Assembly: GCA_026990885.1 (NCBI GenBank) | Contig: JALXCO010000178.1 | Coordinates: 1 to 5,516, forward strand | Reading direction: 5' to 3' | Length of the DNA stretch: 5,516 nucleotides | From: Desulfurococcales archaeon | Lineage (GTDB): Archaea; Thermoproteota; Thermoprotei_A; Sulfolobales; AG1 | Shown here: piece after piece, positions 1-5,516 of the stretch | Position numbering within the stretch: position 1 is the first letter of the stretch | Layout: every line of letters begins with the position of its first letter | Notes under the pieces: model-generated | Databases searched by the model: none | Told to the model about the DNA's origin: nothing | The model's input: the letters and a program-made list of their open reading frames with translations, nothing else | Translations under genes and position numbers: made by a program

Positions 1-2994
1 GCTATACACAAGCCTATCTCCAGATCCTATCGGGTAGTACGGGATCGTTATGGCTAGAGTATACCACGAGTCCGTCGAGATATCGTAGTAGTAGATTCCG
101 CCACCTCTAGACATTATCCATATCCTGTTGTTGGAGCTGTCGTAAGCCATACCAACAGTATAAGCCGTTGGAGAAGTGTTTAAAGCCTGAACAGATAGCG
201 AGGGGACCGAAACGCTTATGAAGTTGATGTTGCCGCCTCCAACAGCTATATATACAGAGCTTCCGGAGACTGCAGAGGATGAGTAGTCGTCTACCGGGAC
301 CCCTATATTAGTGTTTGATACAGCAGAGATGCTTACCCACGGATCCTGGACATCGTATAGGTCGAGAATCGATGATCCTCCACCCCTAGCTAGCAGAAGA
401 TACCCTGGAGAAACATAGGCAAGTATAGATCCCAAACCAGCCGCTGGCGCGGAACTCGTTAATGGTGATGATGGATCAACAAGCCACACACCATATATAG
501 ATGAGCCGCTATATACCCACAGAATACCCCTATCATGATCAAAAGCTATAGATGATGTCCCATCGAATATGTTTGATCCAATAAACCCTAGATTCATTAC
601 GGAAACAATAGATTCAGTATCCAGATTATATATAGCAACATTGCTCGTGCCACCAGCACCAATATATATAGCTGGAGATACAGGCGCATAGCTCTCAAAC
701 AATATATAGTCATACATAACCATATAGGGATTCGAAACGTACTCGGTTACAATGCGTATCGATAAGCTACCTCCACTGGCGTATGTTGCAGGTATAGTTA
801 TGACATAGCTAACCTCTGAGTTAGCTACATTAATTGTTGCGGAATGCAGTGAGTCCCATGAGCCTCCTTTAAAGGCTTCGATATATATATTTATATTTGA
901 CTCATTAGACATAACCTGTATATACAAATAGCCACCAGCGCTGGAGGAGAAGCTATAGCTAACTACAGCCTCAGTAACATATTTCTGCTGAGACTCTATA
1001 GTAGAGCCAACACTAACTGTGGGCTCGACATTCGCCTTCTTCCTGGGCCAGAGCATTATTGAGTTATGATTATTTAAGGTTGATCCAGGAGTCCCATCAC
1101 CATATACAACAGTGTAGTGGACACCATCTCTAAACGAAACACCAACTATAGGCGTATCGTCAACAGTGCTACTACCAGTTATAGTGGAATAGTCAAAACG
1201 AATTAATCCATTACTATATAGAGCCACACCAAAATTAACGTTGCCATTTAAATTATAATATTGAGCACGCCACCTAATATATAGAGCGTCTCCAAACTCG
1301 TCTGTAATGGTGTCTCTGTATACATTTCTACCGGCTCCTCTAAGATCTAGATCGGCCCAGAACGGAGCTATAAAACCTCTAATATTCTTAAACTGGCTTT
1401 CCGATGATGTAGGATCCAAACACTCAAAGATACTGTTCCATCTCATACATATAAATCCATTTGTAGTTACAACCAAAGTTGTATATGTCGAGCTATAATA
1501 TGGAAAGCCGCTAGCTGACACAGAATAGGAGACAGGAGCAATACCATCTTCAGCATCTGGCCACCAAAATGATATAGAGTTTGTTAGAACGTTCTGGAAT
1601 CTGTTTTCTGGCATGATCCATGCCTCGTACTGTATTGTGTAGCCTGTGCCGTCATTGGCTGGTAGTGGCTGCATGATCTTGGTTAGCCCATAGACTCCTG
1701 AGGGGTGTGAGGTTGATCCTGGGTTACCGTAGTATATATAGACGGTTACCGTTGATGATGCCGGTAGGTTTATTCTGATCCATATTATAGCTCTCTGAGC
1801 GCTGGGGTCCCACTCCTGGATCCAGTACCTAGTCAATGTTACGCCATCGGACAATGTAACCCTTATATCTGTTCCGTCAGACCTTGAGTTCGCGAAGAAG
1901 TGGTTTAATACTGTTGCTGGTGTTGTTGTGGAGTCGATCACTATTTTAACTTGGTAGGCGTTCAGGTTGACTGCCATATTATTGGTTATGTTGACGCCTA
2001 TCCTATACCTCCAGTTCGGGCTAAGCCAGTTAGATGGTGGGACCCCGGGTATTTGCTGTGATTCTATTCTATAGTATGTGTTGTCGTCTGCCGCGATGTC
2101 GCTTAAGGATCCTTGTGGAAAACCTAGGTTTGTTGTTATGCTTGATGCCGTGAGGTTTGATCCGCTGTATATGTATCCTTTAACCGCTACAGTCCCATTC
2201 TTAAATAGCTGTGGCAGCAGATCTACCTGGACCACCTGGCCTATAATCTGCTCTCCAGCATCTATAACCACCACAGTGTCGTCTGGGATAACGAAGTTGG
2301 CAGACCCCAGTAGAGTTGCCCCCTTATATAGCGAGGCCGTGTAGTTACCCTCGGTGTTTAGCCCCACAACAACGACGAATGTGCCTATACCAAACGGTAT
2401 GAAGAATTCCCTAACAATGTTTTCCGGGCCAGTTATCTCAAGCCTGTACTGGGCACCTCCAGAGACGTTGGCCAGCAGAACGTTTATGTAGTAGGAAAAC
2501 TGTGGTGCACCAGTATATATTAGTGGCCTGCTAACGAACACGTTGCCCAGGAAGGTTGTTACGTATGCAACATACACGTTGCCTACAACTGGAGATATGT
2601 TTGAGTCTATAGCTAGCGAGTCGCCTGGCGCCAGCCTAAACTCCGTTGAGTTTGTTGCGTTCACGATTATATAGGGTGTAGTTATGTTTGTTTGGTTTGA
2701 GAGCACAACCAGCTTTAGCGATGATTCTGTATCGCCTATGTTGGTTACGCTGATCCATAGAGTGTTTGTTGTTGAATTCACGTAAACCCTTACCGCTAGC
2801 TCCTCGATCCCTTTCTCGATCTGCTCCAAAATGAATTCTCTCCCGGTCTCAATTATCCTGAGCTGCATGTTCTGGATAAATATCAGGAGTGGGATGACAG
2901 CTGTGAAGAGTATAGCCAGAGCTATAGCTGCACCAATAATGCTTGATGCGTCTCCAGACCTTAGCCTCTTGTAGCTGAATCCATGCTTTTTCAT
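1..2994 (-). CDS. Giant mosaic surface protein (pilin-like N-terminus, DUF2341, NIDO-like domain, beta-propeller), 3' end outside window
   Basis: The frame is open for 998 codons and exits the left edge with no stop. The product starts MKKHGFSYKRLR and has a hydrophobic helix at about residues 19-40 and an amphipathic stretch at 42-66, which is a pilin or archaellin style N-terminus. Next come beta-rich segments (about 68-320) with many N-glycosylation sequons. A DUF2341 domain follows at about 328-426, seen as NWRYRIG, the YWIQEW motif and the closing YYGNPG. Residues 470-635 look like a nidogen-like (NIDO) beta domain with IAPFWADLDLRG at 542-553, and hold the only two cysteines (516 and 525). 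A beta-sandwich at about 665-770 resembles a carbohydrate-binding module. From about 776 there are five propeller-like repeats of 42-50 residues. The role is probably adhesion or surface binding outside the cell (inference). ATG 2994 is chosen because a TATA-like box lies about 28 nt upstream. An in-frame GTG at 3006 is an alternative. Confidence is high that it is a gene and moderate on the domains other than DUF2341. Confidence 0.93.
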   Translation of the reverse strand, partial: MKKHGFSYKRLRSGDASSIIGAAIALAILFTAVIPLLIFIQNMQLRIIETGREFILEQIEKGIEELAVRVYVNSTTNTLWISVTNIGDTESSLKLVVLSNQTNITTPYIIVNATNSTEFRLAPGDSLAIDSNISPVVGNVYVAYVTTFLGNVFVSRPLIYTGAPQFSYYINVLLANVSGGAQYRLEITGPENIVREFFIPFGIGTFVVVVGLNTEGNYTASLYKGATLLGSANFVIPDDTVVVIDAGEQIIGQVVQVDLLPQLFKNGTVAVKGYIYSGSNLTASSITTNLGFPQGSLSDIAADDNTYYRIESQQIPGVPPSNWLSPNWRYRIGVNITNNMAVNLNAYQVKIVIDSTTTPATVLNHFFANSRSDGTDIRVTLSDGVTLTRYWIQEWDPSAQRAIIWIRINLPASSTVTVYIYYGNPGSTSHPSGVYGLTKIMQPLPANDGTGYTIQYEAWIMPENRFQNVLTNSISFWWPDAEDGIAPVSYSVSASGFPYYSSTYTTLVVTTNGFICMRWNSIFECLDPTSSESQFKNIRGFIAPFWADLDLRGAGRNVYRDTITDEFGDALYIRWRAQYYNLNGNVNFGVALYSNGLIRFDYSTITGSSTVDDTPIVGVSFRDGVHYTVVYGDGTPGSTLNNHNSIMLWPRKKANVEPTVSVGSTIESQQKYVTEAVVSYSFSSSAGGYLYIQVMSNESNINIYIEAFKGGSWDSLHSATINVANSEVSYVITIPATYASGGSLSIRIVTEYVSNPYMVMYDYILFESYAPVSPAIYIGAGGTSNVAIYNLDTESIVSVMNLGFIGSNIFDGTSSIAFDHDRGILWVYSGSSIYGVWLVDPSSPLTSSAPAAGLGSILAYVSPGYLLLARGGGSSILDLYDVQDPWVSISAVSNTNIGVPVDDYSSSAVSGSSVYIAVGGGNINFISVSVPSLSVQALNTSPTAYTVGMAYDSSNNRIWIMSRGGGIYYYDISTDSWYTLAITIPYYPIGSGDRLVYS

Positions 2995-3004
2995 AGGGTA
3001 ATAC

Positions 3005-3014
3005 ACACCGGTGT
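3005..3014. promoter_or_regulatory. Perfect 10-bp palindrome, possible operator
   Basis: ACACCGGTGT is a perfect palindrome in an otherwise AT-rich intergenic region. It lies between the putative TATA box and the start codon of the leftward surface protein gene, where a bound protein would block transcription initiation. Function is inferred from position only; a 10-bp palindrome can arise by chance. Confidence 0.3.
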
Positions 3015-3018
3015 TGTC

Positions 3019-3029
3019 TAAATATTTAT
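3019..3029 (-). promoter_or_regulatory. Putative TATA box for the surface protein gene
   Basis: Read on the minus strand this is AAATAAATATTTA-like sequence centred about 28-30 nt before ATG 2994. That spacing predicts a start of transcription within a few bases of the ATG, giving a leaderless or near-leaderless mRNA. No Shine-Dalgarno-like sequence precedes this ATG, which agrees. Confidence 0.5.
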
Positions 3030-3042
3030 TTATGTGTATCAA

Positions 3043-3054
3043 TATAAATATAAT
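3043..3054 (+). promoter_or_regulatory. Putative TATA box for the pilin-like gene
   Basis: TATAAATATAAT lies 24-35 nt upstream of ATG 3078. Archaeal initiation normally occurs about 25 nt downstream of the box centre, so transcription would begin just before this ATG. This favours leaderless translation from 3078. Confidence 0.55.
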
Positions 3055-3077
3055 ATCGCCCGAACATAATCTATACT

Positions 3078-3590
3078 ATGGAGAACCTAATGGAGAAAAG
3101 AAAGACTGCCGCCCTGAGAACAGCGGTATCACCCATAATGTCGGCGGCCCTACTCCTGACCATAACGATAGTTCTGGGAACAGTTCTCTGGGGCTCCTAC
3201 TATAGCGCGTCAAGCATAATGCTTAATAACCTAAACACCGAGAGCGAGTATACATCGCTGAAGCTCATGACATCGCTAACCTTCTCCTATCTAGTCTCAA
3301 ACGGCACGCACCTGACTATGATACTATATAACGATGGCGAGACTGACGTTGTTGTTACAGAGATCGAGTTCTGGCAGTCGAAAGACACCTTCATCAGCGT
3401 TATGAAGTTCGATCCTCCTATAGTCATCCAGGTAGAGGAGACATACGGCCCCATAGTGATCCCTATACCAGCCAACACTATATATATAAACCTGAAGGTC
3501 GTACCTAAACTAATATATGACGAGGGGAGCGAGGCCGACAAAATCAGGTTCACCATCGAGCTCTTTAGGAGGGTTATAGAGATCGACTAA
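3078..3590 (+). CDS. Archaeal type IV pilin-like protein
   Basis: This 170-aa protein has a basic N-terminus (MEKRKTAALRTA) followed by AVSPIMSAALLLTITIVLG at about 16-34. The charged segment, then a V-S-P-I motif, then a helix is the signature of archaeal type IV pilin N-termini processed by a prepilin peptidase, with cleavage probably just before VSP. The rest (57-170) is beta-rich, with the strand pattern LTMILYNDGETDVVV at 79-93 and an N-G-T sequon at Asn75, as expected for an extracellular pilin head. It is divergent from the giant surface protein and overlaps the stop of the convergent membrane protein. ATG 3078 fits the TATA spacing. ATG 3090 has GGAG 6 nt upstream and would give 166 aa with the same mature product. 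It could be a structural or minor pilin; no assembly ATPase or peptidase is in the window. Confidence 0.85.
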   Translation: MENLMEKRKTAALRTAVSPIMSAALLLTITIVLGTVLWGSYYSASSIMLNNLNTESEYTSLKLMTSLTFSYLVSNGTHLTMILYNDGETDVVVTEIEFWQSKDTFISVMKFDPPIVIQVEETYGPIVIPIPANTIYINLKVVPKLIYDEGSEADKIRFTIELFRRVIEID

Positions 3591-3949
3591 AACACATATA
3601 TCAAGAAGGCCACAGCAGCAATATGGAAGCCAAGTATATATGCCAGAAGCTCCAGAAACCCTATAACCCTCCTAGAGAACACCCCTCCAGACAGCAACCT
3701 GTACAGTATAAGCCTTATTGAAGCCATAACATGGATAGATGCGAGGACAGCTAAAGCGAGTGGTGTGAACTCCAGATGTATATATGAGCACATGCCATAG
3801 TCTCCGAAGAGCCCGAAGGTGGCTACCGAAACCAGAGACGGGTTCTTCATGCAGAAGCCCGATAATGCGGAGAGGTATGCTAGGGGCATCACTAGAAGCC
3901 CTGTTGTGATGGATACCAGCGTATAGATCAGTGCGGACGAGGCCATCAT
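3587..3949 (-). CDS. Small three-helix membrane protein, unknown family
   Basis: I do not recognise the family. The product (120 aa from ATG 3949) has hydrophobic helices that, counted from the longer TTG 3958 form, lie at about residues 9-32, 66-88 and 100-123. Basic residues cluster between helices 2 and 3 (R82, R87, R96, R97), so that loop is probably cytoplasmic and the 33-65 loop outside. The outer loop holds Cys36, Cys57 and His61. His76 and His112 sit mid-helix about ten residues from the outer face, as heme b ligands would, although this is only suggestive. ATG 3949 or ATG 3946 is preferred to TTG 3958: GGAG lies at 3953-3956, and the predicted transcription start near 3957 would exclude the TTG. 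The gene is convergent with the pilin gene (stop codons overlap) and divergent from the nitroreductase gene. Confidence 0.75.
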   Translation of the reverse strand: MMASSALIYTLVSITTGLLVMPLAYLSALSGFCMKNPSLVSVATFGLFGDYGMCSYIHLEFTPLALAVLASIHVMASIRLILYRLLSGGVFSRRVIGFLELLAYILGFHIAAVAFLIYVF

Positions 3950-3952
3950 GGT

Positions 3953-3956
3953 CTCC
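3953..3956 (-). promoter_or_regulatory. Shine-Dalgarno site that decides the start of the small membrane protein
   Basis: GGAG on the minus strand lies 3 nt before ATG 3949 and 6 nt before ATG 3946. It overlaps the in-frame TTG at 3958, which makes that TTG an unlikely start. The 6-nt spacing slightly favours ATG 3946. Confidence 0.5.
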
Positions 3957-3971
3957 AAATAAAGCTATTTC
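3957..3971 (+). repeat. Upstream element, copy 1 (AAATAAAGCTATTTC)
   Basis: This 15-mer recurs with a one-base insertion at 4860-4875, upstream of the next plus-strand gene. Its AAATAAAG part could be a TATA box for the nitroreductase gene, with transcription starting near 3986. It also overlaps the 5' end of the divergent membrane protein transcript. Confidence 0.4.
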
Positions 3972-3975
3972 AACC

Positions 3976-3988
3976 ATTAAATATTATT
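3976..3988. promoter_or_regulatory. AT-rich core between divergent genes, possible bidirectional TATA box
   Basis: ATTAAATATTATT reads as a TATA-like element on both strands. Leftward, it predicts transcription starting near 3957, just before the GGAG and ATG of the small membrane protein. Rightward, it predicts a start near 4008, which would put most of the GGGAGGG site upstream of the mRNA, so the rightward gene may instead use the 3957 element. Confidence 0.4.
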
Positions 3989-4000
3989 CTATCTATGGGG

Positions 4001-4008
4001 AGGGAGGG
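4001..4008 (+). promoter_or_regulatory. Strong purine-rich ribosome binding site for the TTG-started nitroreductase gene
   Basis: AGGGAGGG, part of a GGGGAGGGAGGG run, ends about 10 nt before TTG 4019. It supports that non-ATG start, since the only upstream in-frame ATG (3995) meets a TAG at 4013-4015. Confidence 0.6.
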
Positions 4009-4018
4009 TACATAGATC

Positions 4019-4852
4019 TTGATCTCTAGAAGGCTGTTTCTCAAGATAATCTCGCTCTCCGGGATAGCGTCGCTGATAACCCTTCTAGGTGTGCCGTTAA
4101 GCTACTATAGATCTAGATGGGGGCCTATCGAGATATCCGATAAGCCGTCTGAGAGGATCGTAGAGGGAGGCACCATATACCTTCCGAAACCCAGGTTTAG
4201 GGGGCCAATAAGCCTTGAGGAGGCTCTCTCCATAAGGAGATCTATTAGAGACTATAGGCAGGAGCCATTGAGCATCGAGGAGCTATCCCAGATCTTGTGG
4301 GCCGCATACGGGGTAACCTATCCAAGATATGAGTTCAAGACCACACCCAGTGCTGGAGCAACATACCCTCTAGAGATCTATGCCATTGTATCGAGAAACG
4401 GTGTGATGCTGGACCCAGGCACCTATCTTGAGCCAGGATCCTATAAGTACCTCTATAGGCAGCATGCATTGAAGATAGTGAGGAAAGGGCACGACCTGGT
4501 TGATAAGCTGTATAGGGCGTCGCTCAACCAGGATTGGGTTAGGGAGGCCCCCGTAAATATAGTTATTGCCGCTGTATATGAGAGAACAACGATCAGGTAT
4601 GGCGAGAGGGGGATCAGGTATGTATGGATAGAGGTTGGGCATGCCGGGCAGAATATATATCTGCAGGCAGCGGCGCTTGGGCTAGCCACCGTTGCGATCG
4701 GTGCATTCTACGATGACGATGTCAAGGAGATAATAGGCGCCGAGCCCCGTGAGTATCCCCTATACATAATGCCTGTTGCCCGACCAATCAAGCTATTTAG
4801 GTTTAGTGAGGAGGAGTTTGAGAGGTATATAGAGCTGAATAGATATACATAA
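4019..4852 (+). CDS. Tat-exported SagB-type nitroreductase-family flavoprotein
   Basis: This 277-aa protein starts at TTG with a textbook twin-arginine motif, SRRLFLK (3-9), then a hydrophobic stretch (10-28). There is no clear AxA cleavage site and no lipobox cysteine, so it may stay anchored by its N-terminus on the outside of the membrane. Export by Tat implies folding with its cofactor inside the cell first. The catalytic domain begins with RRSIRDY (73-79), the FMN phosphate-binding element of the nitroreductase superfamily. PSAGATYPLEIY (110-121) and EVGHAGQNIYLQAAALGL (205-222) follow, a combination typical of SagB/thcOx-type oxidoreductases. Family members are FMN-dependent; some oxidise azolines to azoles in peptide natural products. 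No YcaO cyclodehydratase or precursor peptide is present here, so that role should not be assumed, and the substrate is unknown. The Tat motif starts only two residues after the TTG, which supports this start. Confidence 0.88.
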   Translation: MISRRLFLKIISLSGIASLITLLGVPLSYYRSRWGPIEISDKPSERIVEGGTIYLPKPRFRGPISLEEALSIRRSIRDYRQEPLSIEELSQILWAAYGVTYPRYEFKTTPSAGATYPLEIYAIVSRNGVMLDPGTYLEPGSYKYLYRQHALKIVRKGHDLVDKLYRASLNQDWVREAPVNIVIAAVYERTTIRYGERGIRYVWIEVGHAGQNIYLQAAALGLATVAIGAFYDDDVKEIIGAEPREYPLYIMPVARPIKLFRFSEEEFERYIELNRYT

Positions 4853-4859
4853 AATATCT

Positions 4860-4875
4860 AAATAAAGCTTATTTC
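4860..4875 (+). repeat. Upstream element, copy 2 (AAATAAAGCTTATTTC)
   Basis: This is the second copy of the element at 3957-3971, differing by one inserted T. It lies in the 57-bp gap between the nitroreductase stop and the transporter start. Its AAATAAAG part is a plausible TATA box, predicting transcription from about 4888 and a leader of about 20 nt. Confidence 0.4.
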
Positions 4876-4909
4876 TCTACATACACTATACCCACACCGG
4901 CCATGGTTG

Positions 4910-5516
4910 ATGGGTAGCGGTAGCTATAGCCAGAGAGCTCTATGGAGGATGCTGGCTATATCTATATACCTCCCGTCCATCCTGCTAGCTATAGCCAGGG
5001 GCATACTAATACTTCTTATACCCCTCTACGTATCGAAGATAACCGAGTCATACACCGTTATAGGGATCGCTACTGCAGGAATCAGCATAGGGATGCTCCT
5101 ATTCGATATACCTTCAGGCTACATAATATCGCGTATAGGGGTGTATAGAAGCGGAATAATACTGTTTTTAATGATCATAGGCTCGCTACTGGGGCTATAC
5201 GTCTCGAGAAATATAGTTGAGGTTATAGCGAGCCTCATCGTGTTTGGATTCGGATTCAGCCTCTGGTTCATACTGAGGCACTATATACTAACCACTGAGG
5301 TTGTTTTCGAGTATAGAGGTAGGGCATCCGCCCTTCTAGGGCTATCCATGAGGCTCGGGCTGTTCATAGGCCCCATAATCGGTGGGGCCATATCAACGTA
5401 TTACGGCTATAAAGAGGCATTCCTATCAACACTGCTTCTTGCCGCCCCCTCTATGGCTATATTTATTATGGGGTCCCGCGTCGAGGATCGATATAGGTTG
5501 AGCAGTATGGATAGAC
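4910..5516 (+). CDS. MFS transporter, N-terminal half, 3' end outside window
   Basis: The frame encodes 202 residues and continues past the right edge. Hydrophobic helices lie at about 16-40, 48-68, 81-98, 102-127, 140-163 and 170-188, giving the six-helix N-terminal bundle of a major facilitator. The loop between helices 2 and 3 carries a motif A variant, GYIISRIGVYR (70-80), with Ser where the usual Asp sits. Helix 5 has GLFIGPIIGG (150-159), matching motif C, which is characteristic of drug/proton antiporters. This suggests an efflux-type, proton-driven transporter, but the substrate cannot be read. ATG 4910 is preferred; TTG 4907 is directly adjacent and in frame. There is no clear Shine-Dalgarno site. 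It lies 57 bp after the nitroreductase gene on the same strand and may share its regulation. Confidence 0.87.
   Translation, partial: MGSGSYSQRALWRMLAISIYLPSILLAIARGILILLIPLYVSKITESYTVIGIATAGISIGMLLFDIPSGYIISRIGVYRSGIILFLMIIGSLLGLYVSRNIVEVIASLIVFGFGFSLWFILRHYILTTEVVFEYRGRASALLGLSMRLGLFIGPIIGGAISTYYGYKEAFLSTLLLAAPSMAIFIMGSRVEDRYRLSSMDR

Noticed and set aside
488..895. TATATA-rich tracts that resemble promoters or simple repeats
   Set aside because: They fall in coding sequence and simply encode alternating Ile (ATA) and Tyr (TAT), which are abundant in this beta-rich protein.
1750..1800. TGATGAT followed by two CTGA motifs, resembling a C/D box small RNA
   Set aside because: It lies antisense within the conserved DUF2341 coding region, the box C purine is missing and there is no C' box.
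1307..2344. Short plus-strand reading frames at 1307-1498 and 2078-2344
   Set aside because: They lie inside the 998-codon minus-strand gene, have no recognisable domain or ribosome binding site, and are best explained as shadows of it.
3011..3556. Reading frames at 3011-3205 (+) and 3287-3556 (-)
   Set aside because: Both overlap the pilin-like gene, whose N-terminal motif and promoter spacing are convincing; neither frame gives a recognisable protein.
3672..3977. Minus-strand reading frame overlapping the small membrane protein
   Set aside because: The alternative frame gives no coherent membrane topology, whereas the chosen frame has three clean helices, a GGAG site and a TATA box.
3995..4015. 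Six-codon open frame ATG...TAG just before the nitroreductase start
   Set aside because: It consists mostly of the purine-rich ribosome binding run; a regulatory leader peptide is possible but nothing supports translation.
4903..4917. ATG at 4903 as the MFS start
   Set aside because: It is out of frame with the transporter and meets TAG after four codons.
4370..5148. Frames inside the nitroreductase gene (minus, 4370-4642 and 4453-4689) and inside the MFS gene (plus, 4942-5148)
   Set aside because: They are shadows of genes with clear family motifs in the chosen frames.

Overview
The window looks like the chromosome of a hyperthermophilic crenarchaeon (Thermoprotei-type). The signs are heavy use of ATA for Ile and AGG/AGA for Arg, TATA boxes placed so that transcripts would be leaderless or nearly so, purine-rich GGAG/GGGAGGG ribosome binding sites, a TTG start, and proteins typical of archaeal cell surfaces. 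I cannot assign a genus from the sequence alone.

Layout. Positions 1-2994 (minus) hold one uninterrupted reading frame of 998 codons that runs off the left edge. I translated it by hand. It is a very large secreted or surface-anchored protein with a pilin-like N-terminal helix, a glycosylation-rich beta region, a DUF2341 domain, a NIDO-like beta domain, a carbohydrate-binding-like beta-sandwich and the start of a beta-propeller. An 83-bp divergent promoter region (2995-3077) separates it from a 170-aa archaeal type IV pilin-like protein (3078-3590, plus). Tail to tail with the pilin, with overlapping stop codons, is a small three-helix membrane protein (3587-3949, minus). A short AT-rich divergent intergenic region then leads to a Tat-exported SagB-type nitroreductase-family flavoprotein (4019-4852, plus). 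It is followed by the N-terminal half of an MFS transporter (4910 to the right edge, plus).

How the genes may work together. The pilin-like protein and the giant mosaic protein are divergent, both carry a basic N-terminus followed by a pilin-type hydrophobic helix, and both have an Ig-like strand pattern just after it. A structural pilin with a large adhesin or filament-tip partner is the most economical reading, but it is inference. The small membrane protein has two mid-helix histidines at matching depth and is divergent from the exported flavoprotein, so an envelope redox pair is possible but unproven. The nitroreductase and MFS genes share a near-identical AAATAAAGCT(T)ATTTC element upstream and may be co-regulated.

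I see no tRNA, rRNA, CRISPR, insertion sequence or attachment site. No non-coding stretch exceeds 300 bases.
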